From Rutpela maculata (taxonomy: Eukaryota > Arthropoda > Insecta > Coleoptera > Cerambycidae), in NCBI GenBank assembly GCA_936432065.2, contig OW386290.2, positions 51,478,843-51,542,842 of the forward strand: a DNA stretch of 64,000 nt, read 5' to 3'. Shown in pieces: positions 46,310 to 57,008 of this stretch. The position numbers were made by a program, and so were the translations under genes. The notes under the pieces are model-generated. The model worked only from the letters and a program-made list of their open reading frames with translations. It had not been told where the DNA came from and did no database searches. Numbering within the stretch: position 1 is the first letter of the stretch; every line of letters begins with the position of its first letter.

Positions 46310-46528
46310 ATGGAAAAATTAAACTGGAAAAAAGTTAAATCCAGTGGCACTTTCCGTCGAAAAATCAAAAGAAATTTGCGTAAAATCTTATATTCCATGC
46401 CCTCACTAAATTTGCAGCCAGTTAACAATAACGCAATAGAATCTGTCATTGAGAATGATAATAATGTACAAGAAACAAATATGTGCCAATATAATAAACC
46501 ACTGTTTTCCCATGCAGCTGGACCAACA
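46310..46528 (+). CDS. possible N-terminal exon of an unidentified TE or host protein
   Basis: An ATG at 46310 opens MEKLNWKKVKSSGTFRRKIK, a strongly basic stretch, then a polar Asn-rich segment. A good donor, GTATGAGT, follows at 46529. Short basic openings of the type KLxWxxLKxSGxFRRK occur at the start of uncharacterised insect TE proteins as I recall them, but no domain is present. No downstream exon identified. Confidence 0.35.
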
Positions 46529-47749
46529 GTATGAGTATTGGTAATTTATGTCCTGGCTCTTGGGTTTGTACTATTTTAAAAGACATCGTTTTAATAACTT
46601 TAAACTTTAAATGGAAACACCAGAATTTAGAATATTTACACTCCAAATGAAACGAAATTTTGAGGTTATGATTCTTCTGAAACTCGCGTAAATTTAAAGG
46701 TTTTATTAGTTTTGTCGTAATAACTACACTATTTATAAGAACACTAGGAGTTACTTATCAGTTGTATAACAGCCTTTTAGTATTTTCAATTAGGACACGC
46801 CATATTTTTATGCCTTCATTAGACGCCATATTGATATAATAAGATTCTTGAGAGAACTAATGAAAAACCAGTCTAAAATTCAATATGCCCAGCAAATAAT
46901 ACCTTTTTAAAAATAGGTAAATATAAATATGTAATACAAATTAAAAAGTGCAATGTTTTTTACAAAGAACTAAATGTTGTCAAAAATAAAAAAAAGTATA
47001 ATTATTAGTTAAAAATGTTTAATATCTGTTATTTCGGTGGCGCGTCTATTTTTTCGAGGTACAAATGTCAATTTTACAGTCCAGAGACCGTAGCAGTAAA
47101 ATTTCAACAGATAAATTTGTCACTACACATACATAAGTTTAATTGATGTTCATATTTACTACATATGCAAAAGAAAAGCTTCCATACTGCGTAAGAAGAT
47201 AAGAATACCCCACTTAAAAGAAAGAAACAGAGATTTGTGCTGAAAGAAAAGAGCAAGCGAGAAGTCCAATAAAGTATTAAGGTCTCCTAAACTTCATCAT
47301 TACTATTGTAAAGATTGTTTATAATAGTTGCGAAAATATTTCCATTACTTTATGAAGGTTTTGAAAAGTACATAAGGAAGTTATATAGTAGTAATAGTTA
47401 TATTTCTATTACTTTTTGCTATAAGGCTTAGAGGTTACTAAACAACGGTACCGGTAACCCTTATAGGGTGCGCCATTTAAGCTCTATAAGTAATATAAAG
47501 TGTTAACTGAAATGTGGTCATCAACAATCTACTTTACTAAAGGATTTATAATTTGGTGATGGTAATATGGAGAATACCTTTACAAACCAAAAATTGTTCA
47601 TTGGGACGTGACGAAAACTAAAAAGTTAAAAATAAACAAATTAAAAATCTTTAGAAACAGTGATTTTTTTTTAAACCAAATTGCACTAAAAAATAGAAAC
47701 TATTTTTTTCTAGTGATTATAAGCTGATCATTGGGCGCTCTGATTAGAC
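46529..47749. other. unassigned, with a 10 bp inverted end at 47731
   Basis: TTGGGCGCTC (47731-47740) pairs with GAGCGCCCAA (49661-49670) on the far side of the nested hAT element. No gene recognised. Confidence 0.4.
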
Positions 47750-48232
47750 TAGGGATGGGACGGATGTGCTTTTGGCCGGATAACCGGATACAGTATATCC
47801 GGCCAGTTCAAAATCCGGTCCGGCCGGATATCTCGCCTTTTCAAGCAGTCGCTTTATCTACGAGCAGGCCGCGATATTTACAATTAAATTCAAGTCGCAC
47901 CCGTATTGTCCTGTCCGGCCAATCTTGCACATTGCTGCAAGTAATTGTAATTACACGAAAAGCGCATGGTACACCAGAACAGAACTAATAATAATTAATA
48001 ATAAATGTGTGTACTTGGTTCTGTCCACAGTTATGGTGTTTTTGTATTTATTAATGTTATGGTTTTCTAAGGAACTTCATTCTCAGAAGAACCAGCAACC
48101 AGCAACCGGCATCACGAAAGTTGTGTTTTAGTTTTCATTATTTTATTACTATTTAGTATTTATACCATACTTAACCTACTAGTCCATTAGGACCAAAGAA
48201 TTTGATTTTAAATTTTAATATTATTTATTATA

Positions 48233-49290
48233 CAGTGTGTTTCACTTGAAATGGTAACACCCCAATAACTTTTTTATTTTTTTTCCGATTTCAATCAAAT
48301 TAGGATCTACTTATGACCAGAAAAACATTCGCCCCCTACAAATACAAAGCCATCTGCGGTACCAATATATGCGGAAAAATTATATTAGGCATATTTTTAT
48401 CGGAAAATTTTGTTAATGAAACTTTTTCAGATTTGTCAAAAAATCTTAAGTTCAAGGTAGCTGCCAGGTAGTTGTCAAGAAATTTACAGTTTTTTTTAAA
48501 TAATTTTAAAATTTTATAAATTTTAATTTTTCAATTTTTTAATTTTGATTCAATTTTGGGCATAAGGTTTTTAGACAATTCTGAACAAGTTTCATTAACA
48601 AAGTTTTCCTATAAAAAAATGTCTAATATGCAGGGTTGGAAAAAAAACAGTTTTTTTGTTTTGAACAGTTTTTTTTTGTTTAAAACATGTTTTTTTTTTA
48701 AGTTTTAAATGGTATGTTTAAAACATGTTTAAAACAGGTTTAAAACGTTTAAAACTATATTCAACTAAAATTAAATGGTGTCAAGCACACTATGTCAGCC
48801 ACTACTACTTGATGTCAGATGGCGCTTTTAAATGGATTTTACAGCACACTGCAAATAAAATGCTCAGTTTAGTGCATGTGACCACTATATCGGAATGGAC
48901 CATGATCGGCACTTTTCCTGCTTTTCCACAAACTCCAAAATAATACATTTATTTAAAACATCGTACTGTGTTTTACACTGTGTTTTAAACAGTTGTTTAA
49001 AACATCGCATTGTGTATTAAATATGTTTCAAACATTTGTTTAAAACACAGCAATGTTTTAAACACTTTGTTTAAAACATTTTGTTTTAAACATGCCAACC
49101 CTGCTAATATGATTTTTTTATTTTCTCCACATATTTTGGTACCGAAGGTGGCTTTGCATTTGTAGAAGGCGAATGTTTTTCTGGTCATAATTAGATCCTA
49201 ATTTGTTCTATACTTAAGTAAAAGTTGATTCAAATCGGAAAAAAATAAAAAAAGATATTGGGGTGTTACCATTTCAAGTGAAACACACTG
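48233..49290. mobile_element. TA-flanked TIR element nested in the hAT
   Basis: CAGTGTGTTTCACTTGAAAT at 48233 with GGTAACACCCCAAT after it is mirrored by ATTGGGGTGTTACC and ATTTCAAGTGAAACACACTG ending at 49290. TA lies on each side (48231-48232, 49291-49292), as in Tc1/mariner-type insertion. The arms extend about 190 bp. Contains the element at 48631. Confidence 0.75.
48631..49103. mobile_element. miniature hAT nested at the third level, exact TSD
   Basis: CAGGGTTGG at 48631 and CCAACCCTG ending at 49103, both flanked by CTAATATG (48623-48630 and 49104-49111), an exact 8 bp duplication. The interior near both ends is rich in GTTTAAAACA, a sub-terminal repeat. Non-coding, 473 bp. Confidence 0.85.
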
Positions 49291-49670
49291 TATATTAAGA
49301 ATGTATGTTGTATTTGATTTTTTTATCTTTCGTTTTCAATGTTATTTAATATATTATATATCCATATTATTGATATGTAGGCCTATTGAAGAATTTAAGA
49401 CTTTTTATATTTGTTATTTATTTTGATTGTAGTTTCTAGTTCATTGTTGTTTTATAAATATTTTGATATATAACTGACAATTAATAAATAACATTTAAGT
49501 TTCATGCATTTTGAACAGTTTTTATTTGGCCGGATGTTGACCGGATATTTTTTCATATCCGGCCGGAGCCGAATATCCGGTTTGGAAGCCGGATTGGCCG
49601 GATGCAGTAGCCGGACCGGATATCCGTCCCATCCCTAGATTAGACGAAGGGATATTTTATGAGCGCCCAA

Positions 49671-50318
49671 TATTAAAAAAAAAAAAAAAAATTTTCATTT
49701 ATTTAAAATATTAACGTATTCACTTGATGCTAGTTTCAAATAAACGTATAATGATTAAAGTATAAACTTTGTCAAATTTACAATTCCAATAACCTATATG
49801 TAACCAATTGACTATTTGATGACTTCATTTCATACATTGTCTCTTTACAACATAAAACCCTAAGAAGCTTACGTATAATCCAATAAATTACCTTTAAACT
49901 AGCAAGTAATTACTACACTGTTTCTACAAATGCGAATGGTTCTTATTATAGTGTTTTTTTAGCAAAACAGATTGCAGTAAAACAGATAAATTAAAGTTTT
50001 TTTATGATAACTGTAACATTTTATTGATAGTTACCGTATTTTCCAAAGTTATAGTAAGATTAGTAAGTGACTAAACAGATCGTCTTAAAATTATTGATAA
50101 AAAAAGTTGATTCATAATGCCAAGAATTAACTCATCCGATTCATTCATGCATTGAAAACGAACATAAATTAGTTTCAAATATGTACGTGACAAAATTTGA
50201 GTCGAAACGAGACAATCCTGTGTATACGGAAAATTAGAAAGAAAAACTAATGTTTTGAAACTTGGCAAGAATGTTTATTAAGGCCTACTGTTAACAAACT
50301 GAAAGTCCCCTACTATAA
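49671..50318. other. unassigned AT-rich DNA
   Basis: No supported feature. Confidence 0.35.
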
Positions 50319-50957
50319 CACAGGTCTACAAAAAAAAAAGTCTTGTCCTAAGGTTTTAATATAACTTTTCTGAAGTATTTTGATGCGCTGAAGCCAATTT
50401 TGGACAAAAAAAATTAAGGGATGAAGGGGTGGTAGAGGGAAACTGAGCTGATAGAATTTTTTTTTTGTCCAAAATTAGCTTCAGCGCGTCAAAATACTTC
50501 AGAAAAGTTAGCTTCTGAGTTAACTTTTCTAACTGAGCTTTCGGACAAGATTTTTTTTGCTCTTTTTTAGGGGAAACTGACACGGTAGAAAAAAATATTT
50601 TGTCCAAAATTGGCTTCAGCGCATCAAAATACTTTGAAAAAGTTAGATCAGAACTTTGAGGCAAGCAAGACCTCATGTTTGCCTTTTTTAGGGGATAAAA
50701 GGGGGTGGTAGAGGGAAACTGACACGATATACATTTTTTTGTGTGTAAATTGGCTTGAGCGCATCAAAATACTTCAGAAAAGTTAGATCACAACCTTCGG
50801 GCAAGACCTTTTTTTGCCCTTTTTAGGGGTGGTAGAGAAAAAATGAGATGGTAGAAATTAACCCCCCCCCCAAAATTGGCTTCAGCGCGTCAAGATGCTT
50901 CTAAAAAGTTAGATGAGAACCTTAGGACAATACCTTTTTTCTTTTTGTAGATCTGTG
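50319..50957. mobile_element. TIR element with CACAGG ends (family CACAG-2), copy 2
   Basis: CACAGGTCTACAAAAA at 50319 is mirrored by TTTTTGTAGATCTGTG ending at 50957, with TAA on both flanks (50316-50318, 50958-50960). Inside are about five units built from GAAAAGTTAGAT, CTTTTTTAGGGG, GGTAGAGGGAAACTGA and CCAAAATTGGCTTCAGCGC. Confidence 0.65.
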
Positions 50958-51535
50958 TAATCTACGAAAATACGAAAAACTATAAATTATATCATATTTA
51001 ATGGTAATTCAGATACCATACCGAAACATAGATTAAAAACCTTGTCACACTACATGGAAGGCTGTATAGAAATAGCGTTTAGCGCCGTTTGGTACCTGAC
51101 GCATACACAGGGCCCGCAATAACCTTAGATGTGAGTCTAGTTAAAAAATGCATGAGGGGTTAGGTTACAGTAGTGATGTAGATTGTCACTTTTACAGACG
51201 AATACATTTATAGGTTAAAGGGGTGTGTAAAGGAAGGCATCATTTTCGTCCTCTACTGCGCCATCCCCAACGCCGCCATATTTAATATGCCTGTCATTTA
51301 TTTATGTTGCCAAAGTAGTTGAAATGTCAGGTTGTTTAGTAAAAAGTTGGAAAAACTGAAACGAGAACCACAAATAGTAATGTTAATTAAGTACTTTTAA
51401 TTCCCAAAGGATGAAAATATAGTAAAAATGTGGATTAATTTTTGTGACCGCGAGTAGTTAACCTCAACAACGATAAGTTAAAATGAAACGGTAGTCTGCG
51501 ATGAAACTAGAAAATAATTCGTAAATATTTTTCAG
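50958..51535. other. unassigned, upstream of a P-element-like exon
   Basis: GGGGTTAGGTTACAGTAGTG at 51155 has a partner near 54869. No gene recognised. Confidence 0.35.
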
Positions 51536-51832
51536 GCAAGATAGTTTTAGCCTCAACGAAGTAGTAATTGAGAATACTAAATTACGAGCTGAAGATCTTC
51601 AAGTGAACATTGAAATTTTAGAACTGAAAAGCTGAATTAAAAAAAGCAACGAAAAGATGGCGAAAGAAGTGCAAAACAGAGGATATGAAATTGTGAAACC
51701 TATTTTCACAATTGGATAAATTCAACGACCTAATCAGAAATGTGTGAAATGGTCGTTTGAAGACATTACTTCTGCAATAACACTACAGAGTGTGTGACGC
51801 AGGTTTTTAAGAAAAGAAAATGAGTGCATTTT
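51536..51832 (+). pseudogene. P-element-type (THAP) transposase exon remnant
   Basis: An acceptor TATTTTTCAG ends at 51535. The following single frame reads QDSFSLNEVV, NTKLRAEDLQVNIEILELKS, a stop, AKEVQNRGYEIVKPIFTIG, a stop, QRPNQKCVKWSFEDITSAIT, LQSV and a third stop, then RRFLRKENE. The coiled-coil-like Leu spacing followed by (L)T.GQI..L....K...W..EDI..AI.LR..S matches the region after the THAP domain in P-element transposases. Three stops in one unshifted frame make it a pseudogene. No THAP zinc finger was found upstream. Confidence 0.55.
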
Positions 51833-51990
51833 AAGATTATTATATAAAACTACTTACCAGCGTAACAATTTAATATAAATATTAAATATGTAATATAACA
51901 ATGGGCAGGCGCGCAGCCAGGGGGGGGCATGCCCCCAAGCCGTCTTCCATGAACCGAATAATAAAGAAGCATAATCACTATTAGTACAAA
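51833..51990. other. short unassigned stretch
   Basis: Contains GGCGCGCAGCCAGGGGGG and GCATGCCCCCAAG, a GC-rich patch of a type often seen near insect LINE ends. Not assigned. Confidence 0.25.
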
Positions 51991-52873
51991 TAGTCCCTTC
52001 AAATTAGGAAATATTTAAGAAAATTTTCCCACAGTTATGAGACCTGTAAAAAGTGAAGTATTTGGATTGTCTAAACATGATTTTCACCCCCCGCAGTTCC
52101 AAAAAAGGGTCGTTTTTGAGAAATATATACATATATATGTATTTTATATGTATTTTAGCGTTTTTTCGACTTTTTCTCTATATTGAGGAAAAACTATGCA
52201 TTTTGGTGAAAAATATCAAGAGAGCAAAGTAGTAGAGTATAAAATTTCCTATAAATTCTGTCTCCGCTTAGTTTCGCCGCTAGAGGGCGCGAAAGAAATA
52301 AATATACATATAGACTTTTGCCCTTTTTTTTAGATTTTGAGCCAAAATTATGCATTTTTATGAAAAATTACATGAGATCAAAGTTGTAGAACATAAAATT
52401 CACTATCTGGTGTTTCCTAGTTTTTTTTTTTTTTTCAGAAAAATATATGTTTTATGTTCTACAACTTTGATCTCACGTAATTTTTTCATAAAAATGCATA
52501 ATTTTGGCTCAAAATCTAAAAAAAGGAGCAAAAGTCCATATGTATATTTATTTCTTTCGTGCCCTCTAGCAGCGAAACTAAGCGGAATTCGAAAAAAATG
52601 GTAGAAACAAAATTTATAGAAAGTTTTACGCTCTACAACTCTGCTCTCTTGATATTTTTCATCAAAATGCATAGTTTTTTCTCAAAATAGAGAAAAATAC
52701 GAAAAAACGCTAAAATTCATATATATGTATATATTTCTCAAAAACCACCCTTTTTTAGAACTGCGGGAGGTAAAAATCATTAGACAACTCAATCACTTCA
52801 CTTCTTACAGGTCTCATATCTGTGGGAAGATTTTCCATAAAACAGAGATTTTTTTACTAATTTGAAGGGACTA
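51991..52873. repeat. palindromic element, arms about 420 bp
   Basis: TAGTCCCTTCAAATTAG at 51991 is mirrored by CTAATTTGAAGGGACTA ending at 52873. CATTTTGGTGAAAAATATCA, CGCTTAGTTTCGC and TTTGATCTCA-type blocks all pair about a centre near 52425. Non-coding. Confidence 0.7.
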
Positions 52874-53527
52874 GCAGTATCCAAATTATCTCTTGAAATT
52901 AATATTTTGTAATTAATGCCAATATTATCTAGTAGAGGAATCTATATACATCCATTTTCAACCACTTTCTGAAAAGTTTTCCTCAACCTCTGGGGAGGCC
53001 GGTTCAATCAATAGAAGGGAGCTATTAATTTGAAATCTCTTTTTAAGCAATAACGAGCAAACGAGAAGAACTCGCAAGCAATTATGAGCAAACTATTTAC
53101 ATTCAAAGATGTTTAAATTTCGAAAATAGGGGACCAACTTTATGGAGTTAACATCTACTAATCTATCTTGATGCATATAGTTAGTTATTTTATATAAACC
53201 TAATATACTTTCTAAAATTGATATTGGTAGATCCTGAACTTGACATATGAATCTTATGATTTTGCGAAATTATTGATACTTCTATACACATATTCTTAAA
53301 AATATCGATCTTAATGGCCGTACGTGCATACCTACTTATTTGGTATATTGCCCATTTGCTAATCACTCGGCAAAAACTGCTCTGCAAAGTACACAGCAAA
53401 TATAAGCTTTCATTATACCACGAAGTTTCTATATTCATTAATGTTTCATAAATATTTTATTAGACTTGTCACGTTCTATGTGATGCTTATTAGGTATTAA
53501 TAATAACACTTTACTTTTTATAATGTA
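52874..53527. other. unassigned AT-rich DNA
   Basis: No supported feature. Confidence 0.35.
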
Positions 53528-54550
53528 CTAGCTGATGCCCGCAACTTCGTTCGGGTAGAATTTCGTCTGCGTGGAATTAAGAACATTGAGATACTAACCC
53601 ACTGCACATTCATTGCATTTAAGGAAGCCGTCTTCCCATCGAAAAAAATAATTATTTTAATCGACAATAAAGCACACGAGTGGGTATGTCGAATTTCATG
53701 CTTAAAAACATCCCTCTCCCTGTTCACTCGTTATTTCCTTAGAAGATCCCGTCACTGCAATATCACGTTTCTGACTTATGCGATTTCAGAGATACGGATA
53801 CCTCAGCTCATGTGGAGTAATTTGTCGCCCTCACTGTTATGGGACATGATTAAAAATTAGTTCCAATTGTCTAACACAAAGCTGACTATTTATTTACGAA
53901 CATCCAACGCTCTTTCTTGTCAGCCGTATATTAAGAATGAAAGGGAACGGAATAAACAGGCTCCGTCACCTACAATAGGGACAACAGTATGTTGTACAAC
54001 TTCTCCATTAATACTTAAGATTTTCTTTAGCCATTTCATTAAAAAAAGTAAAAATTCACAGATTTCCCAATCCTCGCAATCATTGGAGACATCGGAAATG
54101 ATAACACCATATATGAAACATAACAATAATATTTTATCTTCTGACTTTTCAAAACGACTTAATTATAGACATCATTTTCAGTGTCAAAATGATATACTTT
54201 ATCGGACTGACGACCGTTTGCACCGTATGTGTTTAAACCATCTACCACCCCCACCCCCCCCCCCCTTCAAAAAGTGAAAATCGAAATTTTGTCTTACACG
54301 TATCTAATAGATTTCAACAAAAAATATTTCTGCCAAATTTCACGCATCTAGATCTGACCGTTTCCGAAAAAGCCTAAATTTTCAACTCCCCTTTTCACCC
54401 TCTTAAGGGTCGACTTTCGAAAAATCCCTTCTTAATGGATGCCTACATCATTCGAGGAACCTCTATGCAAAATTTGAAGTTTCTAGACCCAGCGGTTTGA
54501 GCTGTGCGTTGATAGATCAGTGAGTCAGTCAGGGTATTCTTTTATATATA
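53528..54550 (+). repeat. repeat family B, copy 2
   Basis: It starts CTAGCTGATGCCCGCAACTT and shares GCGATTTCAGAGATAC, CTTCAAAAAGTGAAAATCG and CAAATTTCACGC with copy 1. It ends with TTTGAGCTGTGCGTTGATAG, CAGTGAGTCAGTCAG and a TATATATAGAT run. The block 53815-54212 is absent from copy 1 and holds the OTU fragment. Confidence 0.6.
53828..54126 (-). pseudogene. OTU-type cysteine protease domain fragment
   Basis: The minus strand from the ATG at 54126 reaches VVQHTVVPIVGDGACLFRSL, SFLIYG, then a TGA and QERALDVRK, a TAA, IVSFVLDNWN, another stop and FLIMSHNSEGD near 53830. GDGACLFRS is the OTU catalytic motif (Asp and nucleophilic Cys); the following YG.Q..A..VR..IV......NW..F...S...GD order is the usual OTU helix and strand pattern in TE-encoded deubiquitinase-like proteins. 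The catalytic His region is missing. Three in-frame stops. It sits antisense within repeat B. Confidence 0.6.
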
Positions 54551-55021
54551 TAGATATATATATATAGATAGATCTATCTATAGATAGATAGATTAATTAA
54601 CTTAACCAAACAATCTTACTGCTGTCTACTTGGCTCTGACCAACTTTATGTAACTAAACTAACTAAAATAACATAATCATCTGACAAGGCTACAAATTTT
54701 AAATTTGTCGCTATTTAATGTCTCTTTCTCGTTCGTCGAAAATTCAACATGGACGCGATAGGGATGGGTTACGCTATTGGCTGATCCCGAAAGCTGCGCA
54801 TAAGCACACCTTATATCCTTACATCATGGGTTAATGCGTTCTGTTTGAAAATAAGTTAGGGGTTAGGTTAGGTCACGATAGTGGTGGAATGCTGTTACTT
54901 TTACAATCATACATTGACACGCATTCTCAATCCCTGGAAAACGACACGGAGGCGAACTAGTATATACCCCCTAATAGTTAGGTTATCAGAAAATAGAAAG
55001 ATTAGAAATTAATATAGTCAG
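54551..55021. other. TAGA/ATAG microsatellite then unassigned DNA
   Basis: A (TATAGA)n-like run at 54541-54592. Then no gene. Confidence 0.45.
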
Positions 55022-55218
55022 TCATTTTTCCTACGTGATTTCCAATAAGAAAATCGTTTGTTATATTCCCTTGATATTGTAAATGAATGAAACCACAGCT
55101 AGGTTAAAACGCCACCCCACTAAACGCCCCCGTGGTCATCTGTCAGATTTCCGATTCATTCATTTATAATATAGAGATTATAACAACTTTTCATTAGAAA
55201 ATCACGTAGGTAAAATGA
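55022..55218. mobile_element. inverted-repeat miniature element, about 197 bp
   Basis: TCATTTTTCCTACGTGATTT at 55022 is mirrored by AAATCACGTAGGTAAAATGA ending at 55218; TGTAAATGAATGAA pairs with TTCATTCATTTATA. The GC-richer loop contains CGCCACCCCACTAAACGCC. Confidence 0.6.
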
Positions 55219-57008
55219 TTCATAGCTATCAGACACTTTAATAATAGATTTTCATTTTTCATAGGTCAAATATTTTCTCTCCTCCGTTTGCTATATCCTA
55301 CAAAAACATGTTTTCTATTTTAATTACAAGCAAACAAACGATTCATGAAAAATCAATAGGATTTTTTAAATTTAATAAAAGGAAATAATATTATATTTAT
55401 CTTTAAATATCCAACAATATACATTACTATATGTTTAGTGGGTATTTACGACAGAATAAAAATATAGAAAACTTCCTGTTTCCACATCACGCATATTGTC
55501 ACAAAGGGGCAATGATTTCATAGCTAAATTAGACTAAAAACATCAAGTTCGTTCAATTCGGCTTTGAAAAAGCAACGTCCTTTGACTGCTGTTTACTTCG
55601 CGTTAGAAATAATCGCGTGCAAACTCCGCAAATGACGAAAAAATACATAGCTAATCTCGTCTCTTGCGTTATTAATATAATATATTATGCTATCTTTAGC
55701 GCGACTATCTATAAATATAATGTGTTTGTTTTTACGTAGACTAAAAATAGTTTTGTGTTTTTTTTTTTAGAGAAAACTCTTTAGGAATCAGTAAATTCAA
55801 AACCATTCTTAAGTAAAATAGACCAATTTATGGTATACCCCAGTCAATCTACGAATTCGACGTAGAAAAAAATAATAGGGAGCTAATTTTTGGTATACAT
55901 ATTCCTTGAGATTTCAGATGATACTAAAAGTCCTGAAAAGTCCTCCTTCCGCAACCCTCTTTTTTTCACCCCCAAAATAGGTTGTGTTATACATCGTTGG
56001 AAAGGAAATTTGGTCTGTTATCAAAAAGTATTTTTACGATTCTTTTTAATAAAATCAATCGTTTTCGAGAAAATAGCCAAAATATAAAATGGTGCACATT
56101 TGTGGTTATTGTTTTTCTGTAGTAATTTAATGATTTTAATTTGTTTTGGGTGGGAAAACAAGTCTAAAGAGAAGTTTTGGATTAAATCTGTCCACTGCTT
56201 CATATAAAATTTAATTAAAGCGAATAAAAAAAAAACTGGCAAAAGTTATGGGCAGAATATGTAAGATCTTCGAAAAATCACTATGCACTTATCCGTTCTT
56301 CTGTACCCAATTCAATATCTTATATATTTGATTATCTTCGCCTGTTTACTAAACTTTTTATATAATTGTTACACATTCTATAGGATACTCTTGGCAGTTT
56401 TTTATACATAATGTTAGTTTTAGACATTTTTAATTTTATAGTTCGAACTTCGTTGGTGAAAGACTCAGTGTAAAATAAAGTATAAAAATAATTAAAAAAA
56501 AAAACTATACCATACCCCATGTGGGTTTCGAACCTGGGACCTTCGGATTCCGAGTCAAAAGCGTAAGAACTACCTAACACGTAAAAAAATGTAAATTTTT
56601 ACAAAAACATAAAAATCAAAAAAAAAATTCTCAAATTTAAATCATTAACAACATTTTTATTTACTGATCGATTTTGTTCAAAAACAATAAGGTTCTTACC
56701 CTGGCTAACACTAACTAACTGTCCAAATTTCAGTACAATCGGACTTTTCTTTCTTAAGTTATCGTGCTTACAAGAAACGTGGCGGACGGACGGACGGACA
56801 GACGGACATTTTGAAAGTTGTTCAGAATTCGTTCACTAACATAATGATATGAATTTTTTTTCTCTACGAGCGATATTTACTGATTTAGAAATATGCCGAT
56901 CAAATAGAATATACTCTTCGTTTTTGCGAAGAGTATAATAACGAATTGAAATTTTCAAATGTTCAGCTTCCAGTCAATTTAACACACTTATTAAGTGTTA
57001 ATAATACT
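55219..57008. other. unassigned, with tRNA-like relic and terminal hairpin
   Basis: On the minus strand at about 56515-56585 GGTCCCAGGTTCGAAACCC resembles a T arm with B box, with a weak upstream part. CGGACGGACGGACAGACGG occurs at 56784. A strong hairpin ATACTCTTCGTTTTTGCGAA (56902-56937) closes the block. No gene found. Confidence 0.35.

Larger units (their letters stand above)
47750..49637. mobile_element. non-autonomous hAT element with exact 8 bp target duplication
   Basis: The ends TAGGGATGGGACGGAT (47750) and ATCCGTCCCATCCCTA (ending 49637) are inverted, and both flanks read GATTAGAC (47742-47749 and 49638-49645), the 8 bp duplication of hAT insertion. Sub-terminal CCGGATATCCGG-type repeats are frequent at both ends. 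No transposase frame. Carries two further nested elements. Confidence 0.85.

Noticed and set aside
53867..54277. 136-codon plus-strand frame
   Set aside because: It is the shadow of the antisense OTU fragment and ends in a poly-Pro simple repeat.
56902..56937. Hairpin considered as a Helitron 3' end
   Set aside because: No CTRR terminus follows and no paired 5' TC end could be located.
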